Below, in pieces: positions 1 through 8,423 of a stretch of 25,476 nt of DNA. Location of the stretch: the NCBI GenBank assembly GCA_015499985.1, contig JAAAUF010000205.1:1-25476 (forward strand), written 5' to 3'. Both the position numbers and the translations under genes were made by a program. How positions within the stretch are numbered: position 1 is the stretch's first letter; every line of letters begins with the position of its first letter. The stretch comes from Haplosporangium gracile (Eukaryota; Mortierellomycota; Mortierellomycetes; Mortierellales; Mortierellaceae). Below the pieces are notes generated by a model. That model was given only the letters and a program-made list of their open reading frames with translations, was not told the DNA's origin and did not search any database.

Positions 1-65
1 GTCCTGGCCCTCGGATAATAGGCTTGAGCCTTCATATCTTCGGCTCCGCTGAATAGAGCGGATAC

Positions 66-1019
66 ATGGCGTTCAAAGGTCAGCTGTCCAAGTTGGTAGA
101 GACTGCCTTTGGCCGGATCAAGCTCATTAACAGCGACTTCTACACTACTATTGACGAGCGCTTTGTGCTCCGAGCGGCGGAGAACTACTTTCAGAGCATC
201 GACCCGGACTATTCCCAGTACCGACTTGACCAGCTTGAGCGCACCCCTACAGAGCGAACACGCAGCAATGAATGGGAATTCAGCATTCCATTCGAGATGG
301 TCCATCTGTTTCACGACAAGACGGTTCCGGGACACCTGTACCACGACACTGAGTCTCCGCACAGCATGTTCCAGCGCAAGGCAGCTGTTGTTGGATGGAC
401 TGGTCTCATGCGAACTACCGGCAGCCAAGAGATGTCCATGGCTGACTTTCTGGATGCGCATGTCAACAACAACTCCAAACAAGACGGTCAGCCTGTGCCT
501 CCGTTCTTCTTCCCAGAGGAGCACGTGTCGAGCCCGGACATTGTCTTTGTTATCCGGTTCAGCGGCTTGGCGCCGGATGACACCCTGACTAGCAGCTCGA
601 CACCCTCCCCTGGTTCTGCATCTTCTGAAATCTTATGCCCCGTTCTTGTTCAACTTAAGCTTTGTGAAAAGCTCTCTCAGGCCAAAGTAAGTAAGGCCCG
701 CGGCACGGTACAGCCAGGAAAGATCAAGGGCTACGAAGTCAAGCTCAGCCAGTATTGTCGGCCACATGGACACTATATTAGCCTTATTGTGAGTTACCCT
801 GTTGAGATTGCCGGGTACTTTTTGGAAAGGTCCCTCAAGAAGCCCAAGGATGGCCTCATAGAGATTGCTCTGACAATCGACGACAGCAATATCGATGAAC
901 TTTTCTCGGAGAGGCATGTCCACACTCTCAGGCATATGAAGCGACTGGCTGCGGAAATGGCAGAGACCACAAAGGAAGTCAAGCGCCGTAGAGATGAAGC
1001 GTATTCACACTTGCATTAA
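66..1019 (+). CDS. Crinkler-like protein, C-terminal PD-(D/E)XK-like region; probably 5'-truncated
   Basis: A 317-residue reading frame opens at the first ATG in the window and ends in TAA. I do not recognise a named gene. Residues 157-198 show an acidic residue after a proline (D158) on a hydrophobic strand, then a second strand ending Q196-L197-K198. This is the D...(E/Q)xK layout of restriction-endonuclease-fold domains, which form the C-terminal part of many Crinkler-type proteins of Mortierellomycota and Glomeromycotina. The C-terminus (about 285-315) is charged, helical and lysine/arginine-rich. A Ser/Thr/Pro-rich linker lies at 175-188. The same frame is open from the window edge to a TAG at 54-56, four codons before this ATG, so the protein may once have been longer. 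There is no signal peptide at the N-terminus. Family assignment is an inference from motif layout; whether the truncated form is expressed cannot be judged here. Confidence 0.45.
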   Translation: MAFKGQLSKLVETAFGRIKLINSDFYTTIDERFVLRAAENYFQSIDPDYSQYRLDQLERTPTERTRSNEWEFSIPFEMVHLFHDKTVPGHLYHDTESPHSMFQRKAAVVGWTGLMRTTGSQEMSMADFLDAHVNNNSKQDGQPVPPFFFPEEHVSSPDIVFVIRFSGLAPDDTLTSSSTPSPGSASSEILCPVLVQLKLCEKLSQAKVSKARGTVQPGKIKGYEVKLSQYCRPHGHYISLIVSYPVEIAGYFLERSLKKPKDGLIEIALTIDDSNIDELFSERHVHTLRHMKRLAAEMAETTKEVKRRRDEAYSHLH

Positions 1020-1186
1020 AGTTGTTTGCGCTCTTTTGTCTTCATTTTAGCCCTACCATAGCGATTGGAAGATGCAAACGTCGATGCTTCATTAAGTTCT
1101 CAACGACACCACCCTTTGTCCATGTATCAGTTCATGCGCCCACTGTCTGTTCCAGGATATGATGCGCAGTCTAGGATCTTTCATGA

Positions 1187-1474
1187 GCCACCAATGCTAT
1201 TCAATATCCCAAGTCCTCTATAGCATTTTCTTTTGCCTCCCTCGAGTTCTTCAGACGCGTTTACGGCACTTTGGACGACCATAAAGAGCAGTTCAAGCAA
1301 TTTGCCGAATGGGAGCCCTCTATCCTCGAAAAGTATTATCCAATCTTAGCGGCCCAACTCCAGAATCTCAACAACAACCATGTCGCCTGCCTGACCACCA
1401 TCTTGCCATCTGTTGCATCTCAGTGTCTGCCCACTATCTATTATCTATTAAGGCTAGTAGTTCTTAGTCCACCT
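1187..1474 (+). other. Open, protein-like stretch of unknown identity running into a repeat
   Basis: After the stop of the first gene, one frame stays open from 1187 to 1570 with no good ATG near its start. The part before the inverted-repeat element (about 1240-1440) reads like real protein, with a charged helical stretch (LDDHKEQFKQFAEWEPSILE) and then a Leu/Asn-rich segment. It may be an old exon cut off by the repeat insertion, or chance. I do not recognise the family. Nothing else is visible in 1020-1474. Confidence 0.2.
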
Positions 1475-1686
1475 GTGAGCGAAAGGGTGAGCGACCGATT
1501 TTTTTTAATCGTCGCTCGCTCGCTTTACATGGGATTAGTACGAAAAAATTTACTGCTTTTAATATTTTGACGTTCGCTGTGAGCGACAGATGAGCGAATT
1601 AAGGGGTAGTATGGCTCCTTCGCACTAATCCCATGTAAAGTGAGCGAGCAAGAGGTCAAACATTGGTCGCTCACCAATCTGTTCAC
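1475..1686. mobile_element. MITE-like element with about 70-bp terminal inverted repeats
   Basis: The left arm (1475-1545) and right arm (1619-1686) are imperfect reverse complements. The best block is about 27 bp, containing TTTACATGGGATTAGT, with only two mismatches. The outer parts share GGTGAGCGACC. Additional GAGCGA motifs lie in the central 70 bp. There is no coding capacity for a transposase. I cannot find a clear target-site duplication at either possible boundary (1475/1686 or 1486/1675), so the exact ends are uncertain. The structure fits a non-autonomous DNA transposon of about 190-212 bp. Confidence 0.65.
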
Positions 1687-2630
1687 TGCTCTACTCTGTA
1701 GCCTCACTTGTTCCTTAATTTAGCTCTATTTCAGTCCTTTTGTTCTAGGTCAGTTGACTTTTCTGTCAATAAGAACGCGAGAGCTGTGCATTGTGTCGAA
1801 CCACACCCCTTCTTGTTCCTGCTTCATTCGTCTGCGCAAAATCAATTGTTTTTTGGCCATCATAAAACCTTGATTCGTGCAGGTTTGATCGATTAGCATG
1901 GAAAAAAAGGATCAATGCGAACACAGATCTGATAATAGTAGATGTGCGCAATTGTATTTCTGTTCCGAAGAAAGGGTAAGATATTATGTGCAGGCCAAGG
2001 GAGCAATTTACTTGCCTTGCTGTTCATCCTACCCTTGTCATTCTGTTGCACCCCAATCCATTTATTCTCCTGGCGTAAAAAGAAACCCTTTGTAGCAAAT
2101 GGAAAAAGAAAAGTGATTGGAAAAAAGACCAAAAAAAAAAAAAAAGTGACCGGAGGTTGCAAAGAACAACGTTGCGGGAGAAAACAAAGGTGACACAGAC
2201 ACTCTTCTTAAAATTGCGAGGGCCTTGTGGATACTTTTATTGGGAACCGTATCCCTTTATTGTGTTTTCTGCGCTCACTTTTTTTGTGTTTTTAATCCCT
2301 CTCCTTCATACTCACCTTCTTTTTCTTTGTGATGCATTGGTTGCTTCACGAGGAAAATAGTTGGTTTAGTACCGTGCCCGAAGAATGTCCTCACTCCTTA
2401 CACCATCACTGATCATTTTTCTTGATAGAATGATTTTCTATTTCACAGAGAGAGAGGCAGAGCCACGGGCCTTGTGGGCTCGCCTCTTTTTTTCTTTGTC
2501 GGATTTCTGTGAGCAAAATTTGAAAGGTGAGCGGGCGTGTTTATTAAAAATGCCAGCCCCGTCTTTTTTGACCAAGTGAAGACTGAGGGTAATGATCGAG
2601 GATGGAGTCCGATTTAAATTCTAACCACGC
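1687..2630. other. Non-coding, AT-rich intergenic stretch
   Basis: No supported gene. It contains homopolymer runs (15 A at about 2131-2145, T runs near 2280 and 2488) and a GC-rich stem-loop at 2451-2489. Short ORFs here have no protein-like composition. Confidence 0.5.
2451..2489. repeat. GC-rich stem-loop
   Basis: AGAGAGGCAGAGCCAC (2451-2466) pairs with GTGGGCTCGCCTCTTT (2474-2489) around a 7-nt loop, with about 13 of 16 positions complementary. A run of T overlaps the 3' side. The role is unknown; it may be a small foldback repeat rather than a transcript element. Confidence 0.4.
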
Positions 2631-2766
2631 TCTGTGTGCTCGCTCCTGCTGGAGTTCAACCAAAAGCAGCTGCTTTGTATACAGAGACGACAGTCAATGG
2701 ATTCAACTACACTACCAGCGGTATTCCGACAGATCTCGCCTTCCTATCTGAGTGCCCTCCCATAAG

Positions 2767-3205
2767 ATGCTTATTGCCAATGATGGCACACGTCCGGATG
2801 GAGCCTGGTTTTTCTCTGACAACTGTTACGCCGGCTCTCTTGCGATCAAGCTCTACAGAGATTGTCCAACAAGCCACCCACAGGTCCAACGAAACCTCTA
2901 GTGACATTCGAGGCTGTTTCTTAAAACAGGACGGTATCGAGGTAAACCAACCTTTGACAGGCGTTCGACAAGCCTTTACGGCTTCGGGTACTCCCTCCAA
3001 ACCCAGAGACATACTCTGAATTCATCTCGAGTTTCTTGGTGTCCAACGCGGTAATCCAGGTGCCCATACCAGGAGGGATCCTGCGAATGGGATTGAGGAT
3101 GTGATGGTATATATTAATCTTTCGAACCTAGACGACTTTTTTGAGAAAATCTCAGAAAGCGTGGATGATATGGTAAAACTAAAGACGTTGAGCAAGTTTG
3201 TTTTT
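2767..3205 (+). pseudogene. Decayed Crinkler-like nuclease-domain relic
   Basis: Two frames together read as one protein. From 2767 one frame encodes a segment with RPDGAWFFSDN followed by a strand ending in SLAIKLY, which parallels the PDIVFVIRF...VLVQLKL core of the ORF at 66-1019. Near 2888 the protein-like reading jumps to another frame: a segment with SSDIRGCFLKQDG, then a TGA at 3017-3019 that replaces a probable CGA arginine codon, then IHLEF and a C-terminal block with GIEDVMVYINLSNLDDFF. At least one frameshift and one nonsense change make it a pseudogene. The 5' boundary is unclear. Assignment to the same superfamily as the first gene is inference; the decay itself is visible. Confidence 0.5.
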
Positions 3206-4149
3206 CCCCTCAGGGTAAGGATCGTTTCGTAAATAAACTAGTTTTCCGTCCATTTGTGTCATGGAGAATAGAATGGTTTCATCCGTTTCCAGCGTTTGGT
3301 GGCGGAAAGGAGAGGCTCTGCATCGTTTTTGTCGAACTTACACCCCACCCACATTGAAATAGAAATGAATAACACACTTTTTGCTTCCATATTCGAGAGA
3401 TGGGTACCGACCCACAACGTGGACACACCTTGAGCCAATGGCACGCTTTAAGCCGACATAGCGAACGATAATAATGATAGAAGTCTTATTTGCATGAAAA
3501 AAATAGCGGAAGAAAAGTCAGGACAACTCGCAAAACCGACACTGCTAGCACGTGTGAAGGGATGCCTTTGATTTTAGCATTTTTTCTCTATCTCTCTCTC
3601 TCTTTTTGTGTATTTTTGAGTACAAAATAAAACTAAAGCTCGAACAATGTCTGCGGGCAATAATGGATGAGGACTTATATGCTTAGAAAGAAGGAGTAAC
3701 GTTGAGCTCAGAGCAATCTTTCCAGCTAGGGGAATACCAACCAAAAAAGAAAAAAAAAAGTTGATCCGAGACTGTTTGTGCGTCAATACTGCATTGCTCC
3801 GATATGCTAGTGCAACCAGGTGCTCTGCCCAAAATCTATGCAGAATACATTTATCCGACATGGTTTACACCACAGGCTCCTCCCTGGCTCTGCGGAATAG
3901 AATCGCAAACCATTGAGATCACTTCTTTTCTCAGAGCAAAGAAAAAATCTAGCTGTCCGTGCGGGATAGGATTTCTTTATCCCGTACCTGCAGCACAATT
4001 TTATTGTTGAGCGGTCGACTTTACTATATTGCATGCAGTGCTCCCAACATTTGCTCTGTGAAACAACGGCAGAAAACGTGTTTCCGATTACCCATGGGCT
4101 GAAGAACCTTCTTTAGGGCGCTGGTATTTTCCTTCGTTTGATTTTGGAA
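3206..4149. other. Non-coding intergenic stretch
   Basis: No supported gene. It contains a short CT microsatellite near 3586-3604, an A-rich run near 3747-3760, and a perfect 7-bp inverted repeat (CGGGATA, 3962-3968 with 3978-3984) around a 9-nt loop. Confidence 0.4.
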
Positions 4150-4360
4150 CATTTATGTTCCAGATTTTTACACGCGTTTCGTTAAGGGCCAATGTTCCCT
4201 TCACATTTACAACGAGGGGGCTTTGGTGAGAGGAACATCATCTCTTTTTTTCCCATGAACTCATCATTCGCATTAAGCGGGTGCCACTTTAAAAATTTCT
4301 CCGTTAATTTGGATGCTCGACACTCAAGTCGACATGGAGCTCGATGATGTTGTGGGATCT
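4150..4360 (-). pseudogene. Relic of an unrecognised protein family, copy 1
   Basis: Read on the minus strand from about 4360, this segment encodes IIELHVDLSVEHP and then breaks into stops and frame changes. About 200 bp align by eye with the plus-strand segment at 12517-12770 (copy 2), including GGATGCTCGACACTCAAGTC in the orientation shown here. On the minus strand the coding similarity starts directly after a long polypyrimidine tract ending in CTCAG, which looks like a 3' splice site, so an internal exon may have been captured. I do not recognise the protein. Multiple stops make it non-functional. Confidence 0.5.
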
Positions 4361-5127
4361 GAGAAAAAAAAAGATGGGCAGATTCGTTGTTTTATTCCCT
4401 CTTTTGTACGTTTTAATGTGGCAAAAGAAATAACAAAGGATTTGTTAAATTGGAGGCTGAAAGTACAACCTTCATAAAAGAAAATGTATCAAAAAGGCCT
4501 GATAGCCGAAGGGATTATCGATGCTGCATGATGGCATATTGCGCTAGAAAACCGTTGGATGTCCCGTTTACATGTGCGGAGTTATCAGCAACCTCTTGGA
4601 AAAACAATTCCCGCATCGACACAAAGCTTGCACCTCATATGCATAAATCACAATCACACTAGCGGAGCCCTCTAGGAGTACCTCCCTGGTTACGCCGTAT
4701 TCGGCCGGCATGGTCTCCCACACTACGAAACATGCAGCAGAGGATCATCGTCAGTCTGGCGCCATCAGTACAAAAAAGAATATCCACAAAGATGCTGCAT
4801 GATTGAATGGATTACAGCTATGTTCAAAAAATGGTATTGGCAAGCCCGCCTACCCTTTTCCACACGCAGTTGTGGCACTTCAACCGGACTGCATGCAAGA
4901 CATGTCAAATATTCGCCCTAGAGTAATGCCGACGCTTACAAGGACGAAAAAGGTAGTCTAAAGCTCATCTATGTCTCTTTTAGCTTAGAGGCTGTCCTGG
5001 ACATGGCACCATTCATCACCATTTCTGAACAATGGTGAACATATTCAATCGATTTAATCCTGTCGAAATCAATAACGAGGGAGTGATGTTACGAAGATGT
5101 ACAGATCCGATCATCGACTTGGATGTG
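4361..5127. other. Intergenic stretch, no supported gene
   Basis: One plus-strand frame from about 4587 to 4960 has few stops but no recognisable domain and no consistent start. I see no gene that can be supported. The 3' end is the upstream region of the small secreted protein gene. Confidence 0.35.
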
Positions 5128-5135
5128 TATAAAAG
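5128..5135 (+). promoter_or_regulatory. TATA box of the small secreted protein gene
   Basis: TATAAAAG matches the eukaryotic TATA consensus and lies 223 bp upstream of the ATG at 5351. If the 5'UTR intron at 5195-5308 is removed, the spliced leader would be about 75-85 nt with initiation near 5155-5165, which is a normal layout. Confidence 0.6.
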
Positions 5136-5194
5136 GAGAGGCACTTTGCAGCCATTTTGTTCTTCATCCGATTTTCCACTCTCACTCCTCCAAG

Positions 5195-5308
5195 TAAGTC
5201 TCACCTCCCTCCTAGCCTCCCTCACAGGATGATCGACGCAACATGAAATGGCATATCCAGTGGTTCTAATTTTTTTTCCGTCTTTCAATTGGGAAATAAT
5301 CCTGACAG
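5195..5308 (+). other. Probable 5'UTR intron
   Basis: The donor CAAG|GTAAGTCT is at 5195. A branch-like TTCTAAT lies near 5264-5270, followed by a T-rich tract and the acceptor CCTGACAG at 5301-5308. The size (114 bp) matches the coding introns elsewhere in the window. An alternative acceptor is CTCACAG at 5221-5227. This is inferred from consensus only. Confidence 0.45.
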
Positions 5309-5350
5309 GCCCCGTCCAAGACACCAACCCCACCTTTTTTCTACTTCAAA

Positions 5351-5602
5351 ATGCGTTTCGCTGCCATCGCCGGATTGTTCCTCGTCGTCGCCGCCACCTT
5401 CGCTGAGGCTGGTCGCCAGTGCTCCAACGGAGCTCCCGGATGCAACGCCTGTGTCTGCAACCAGTGGGCCGATACCAAGTCGTGCTGCGGTAACGGTGCA
5501 TTCAACAACGGCAACGGAAACTGCGAGGGTCTCAAGCACTCGAGCGTTAACTCCTTCAAGGGCTGCTGCAACGACATCCGCGGGTTCGGACGCTGCTGGT
5601 AA
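5351..5602 (+). CDS. Small secreted cysteine-rich protein (83 aa, 10 Cys)
   Basis: A single-exon 83-residue protein. Residues 1-20 form a signal peptide: Met-Arg, a hydrophobic core rich in Ala/Leu/Val, and an A-E-A end with likely cleavage before G21. The mature 63 residues hold ten cysteines (24, 31, 34, 36, 45, 46, 58, 72, 73, 82), including two CC pairs, with Gly/Asn-rich loops and a C-terminal GFGRCW. The even cysteine count suggests a five-disulfide extracellular fold. The two CC pairs recall hydrophobins, but the spacing is not the eight-cysteine hydrophobin pattern and the chain is not hydrophobic. Codons end mostly in C (GTC, GCC, ATC, AAC, TGC), unlike the flanks, and a TATA box lies upstream, both suggesting strong expression. 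A secreted effector, antimicrobial or cell-wall protein is possible. I do not recognise the family. Confidence 0.85.
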   Translation: MRFAAIAGLFLVVAATFAEAGRQCSNGAPGCNACVCNQWADTKSCCGNGAFNNGNGNCEGLKHSSVNSFKGCCNDIRGFGRCW

Positions 5603-7319
5603 AAAACCAGCCGTCTGTCATAGCGTTAGACCGCCGCCGCTGTCAAGATCGATTCCCTTCCTCCCCTGTTCTAAATCGTTGAAGAGTTCCCTGTTCATTG
5701 TTTTCCGCGGATGAGCCTTTTTCGACGCGGATGCAAGAGCGGCATTAGTTCACAGAGAGAATAAAAGTGAGACTAGGAACTCATTTCGAACAGAGAAATC
5801 GCGCCAATTTTTTTTTCCAACTTTGAACCTGATATTGTATCGTGAACTTGTAGCAAAGGATATCAGAAAGTCACATCTTTCTTGATGGACTATGAAACGA
5901 CAACAACATATATTTATTTCTCGAGGGTAGGTCCTTTCAGTCGTCCTTGTCTTCGTCGCGATTCGCGCTCCCTCTATTCCCCTTACTGTCATTTGCCGGA
6001 ATTCATTCGTCGTAGCTCTAACTCGCCGCACAAGTAAACGACAGGCAGCTTCAAGCCATTTTCAGATAGCTATTCGGTTCCGAGTTTGCAGAGAGTTTGA
6101 CGGCTTTCAGTAGCAAGAGTTGACGTTAGCTTCGATAATAAAGAAGGGACGCGTTATCTCTTTTTCAAACTTATATCTCCCCAGTGAAAGAGCGTTACTG
6201 CAATAGGAAAGGCCATAAAGGATTGAGATTATGTTTATGAGATTGATGGGTTTAAATACTAGTGAAGTATTGCGCTACGTAAGGGATTATGATGACAAGG
6301 AGGGCTACATGGTGGTGTGGAGACGAGGAAGAGTGCGCAAGGGTCAAGTTGCGCTGACTGCGCTGGCCATAGTGGATGCGTATGTTAATGATATCCGTTT
6401 GCAGTTATCGATCAAAATCTTAGCTTTCCAAGAAACTCCACCATCTCGACCACGTCCCATTGGAGCCAGGTATGTTCAGAAGCGGCTCTAACCAAACTCC
6501 AAGGAACTTTGTCCTCATGAAAGATTGAATAAAAGCGCGCCTTCAGACTTCTTTGCAAAGAGGATGGAGTTGACGCTCTAAGACGCGGTTTGTGCAAAAG
6601 AAACGCGTGCTTGTGTTGGAAGATAAACAAGATAAAAGTCAGCTAAGATTGGCCAATTGCTTCTGCGAGCTATCTTCGGAAAAAATCCTTGATGATGCCT
6701 CTGTATGCGTACCTGAAATTGAAGGTAAGCTAACGTTGGTCAATTGTTCTGTGAGTTGTCTTTGATGCATGAGAAGGAAGCAGGACACAGGGAGAGAAAG
6801 TAGGCGCATGAGAAAACAAACGGTATAGAAGGGAAGAAAGTGCTCAGAGAAAGTGAAAGTACCGTGAATTTTTTTCATCCGGACAGACTCAGGAACGGGG
6901 AAGGCGCGCAGCCGGTCATGTGACTGAATATTTATTTCTCATTGAATACAAATCAATTCAAAAGTTACCCGGACATGTTCACAGAGCCTGTCTGGATAAA
7001 AAAAAATTCGCGGTACACTCTTTTATAGTTTATCTTCTTCATGGGAGAAATGGTTTTGGAGGACAGCCTCCAAGATGCCTCCAAACCTTAACTTTTTTTG
7101 GAGACCTTTTTTCCATGGACTATGAGGCATTTTTTTTTGCCCATTGCCATAGACGACGCGGTGCGGTGCTTTCTCTATGGTCATAGATGATGGACATTAT
7201 TTTTATATACCACGCCGCATTGTTAGTTTACATTATGCGGTGTTTTTCTGGTACTCATTGAGGTAGTTTTGTTAGCACTATCTTCCTTTAGCATTCTGTC
7301 TCTACGTCGACTGTAATTG
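5603..7319. other. Intergenic stretch, no supported gene
   Basis: The first 150 bp is the 3' region of the secreted protein gene. The rest holds only short frames, such as one at 6231-6491, without recognisable domains. There are small hairpins near 7060-7085 (GGAGG...CCTCC) and AT-rich tracts. Confidence 0.4.
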
Positions 7320-7525
7320 AATTGCTCGTTCCCTACCTTTGCAATTAGCTCCGGGATCCCTTTCCATTAATTGATCAAACCCGACGTCACAAATTCAATG
7401 CGTGTTTTATCGCGGTTGATGATCCTGACATTAATGAGAATAAAGGGTCCAAGAAGCAAGAGGCGCAAGAACCATAGGAAGGGATCCCAGGGTTGATTGC
7501 AAAAGGTGGGGAATGAGCAATTTAC
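7320..7525. mobile_element. Second MITE-like inverted-repeat element, decayed
   Basis: The left arm (about 7320-7368) and right arm (about 7475-7525) are imperfect reverse complements over about 48 bp. Shared blocks are TTGCTC(G/A)TTCC, ACCTTT(T)GCAAT and GGGATCCCTTTCC, with a few 1-nt gaps. The internal 106 bp has no coding potential. The arms differ in sequence from the element at 1475-1686, though total length is similar. I see no target-site duplication. It is either a non-autonomous DNA transposon relic or a foldback repeat. Confidence 0.5.
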
Positions 7526-8013
7526 AAAAAACGTCGAAATCGTGATCACTTTAATCATCCAAGTGGAGCACGTTATGTTCATTTGAGCAAACAATTATAA
7601 TAAGAACCATTGTTTTTCTGATGGCAGTGGTAGGCCGATAGGTTTCCTCACCGCATCAATGGGAATAGTTTTTTCTCCAACAACCGTTACTGTTCAACAG
7701 CTCTCTTCTCCACATCTACATATCACCACCCCTTTTCTTCAACATGAAGTACTTACCTTCAAGTATCCTGGGCTGAAACTTACTTTTAACGACTCGAATG
7801 ACCATTTTGATCTGACCACTTTTACCCTCAAAAATGGTCATGCAATGGGATAGGAGGGGAAAAGATAGCGATGAGAACGACTAAAGGAAATGAACAAAGA
7901 AGAATGAATAAAAAAACAATGGTTCATATGTAAGATATGTGGAGGGAGGCACGTGTGTGGCAGTGCTGTGCAAGCAAGCAGACATTGTGCGGCAGTGTGA
8001 GTGGTCTATATAC
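7526..8013. other. Intergenic stretch with short inverted repeats
   Basis: GAACCATTGTTTTT near 7604 recurs inverted near 7912-7925 (AAAAAACAATGGTTC), 300 bp apart, and ATGACCATTTT near 7797 recurs inverted near 7831. No supported gene; the 64-codon frame at 7659 has no recognisable feature. Confidence 0.4.
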
Positions 8014-8041
8014 TGTCACGTCCTTCACTAGGGTCATATCT

Positions 8042-8119
8042 GATCGGTCGACTCTTGGCATGATCAGTTGACTCTTGGTATGACCGATCAACTCCTAGTA
8101 CGATCGGTTAGCTCTGACT
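8042..8119 (+). repeat. Decayed tandem repeat, about four 20-bp units
   Basis: Four successive units start GATCGGTCGACTCTTGGCAT, GATCAGTTGACTCTTGGTAT, GACCGATCAACTCCTAGTAC and GATCGGTTAGCTCTGACT. Most differences are transitions. A TGTCACG motif at 8014, as at the ends of many Ty3/gypsy LTRs, lies just upstream, but I cannot find the matching LTR end. Confidence 0.65.
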
Positions 8120-8423
8120 TCGCCCAAGAAAATTAATTAATTATCCTGATTTTAGCCTAAGCTGCCTCATACACATATATGTAATCCACAATATCCTAAA
8201 TAGCTTGATCCTTACCTAGTAACTTGAATAACACTCTGCCTAAGTCCTTGAAGCCCATCTCTGCATCCCTGCCTCCCCTGTTCACTTTCTCCTTTGTCCC
8301 CAATCCTTTATCTGACTTTGCCTTTGAGAAAAGGTCAACTCTGCCTTGTTTATAGTCTAGATTCTCGACATATACATTTGTTTATCAGTTGCGTGTTTTG
8401 GGTGGCTTGTTGGGTGAGGGGAG

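Noticed and set aside
3962..3984. A perfect 7-bp hairpin read as a terminator.
   Set aside because: Intrinsic terminators are bacterial, the stem is short and no gene ends here.
5351..5602. Hydrophobin identity for the cysteine-rich protein.
   Set aside because: Ten cysteines instead of eight, no single cysteine pair between the CC doublets as required, and a hydrophilic Asn/Gly-rich chain.
6231..6491. An 86-codon plus-strand ORF as a small gene.
   Set aside because: No domain, no signal peptide, no conserved motif and no distinctive codon use compared with the surroundings.
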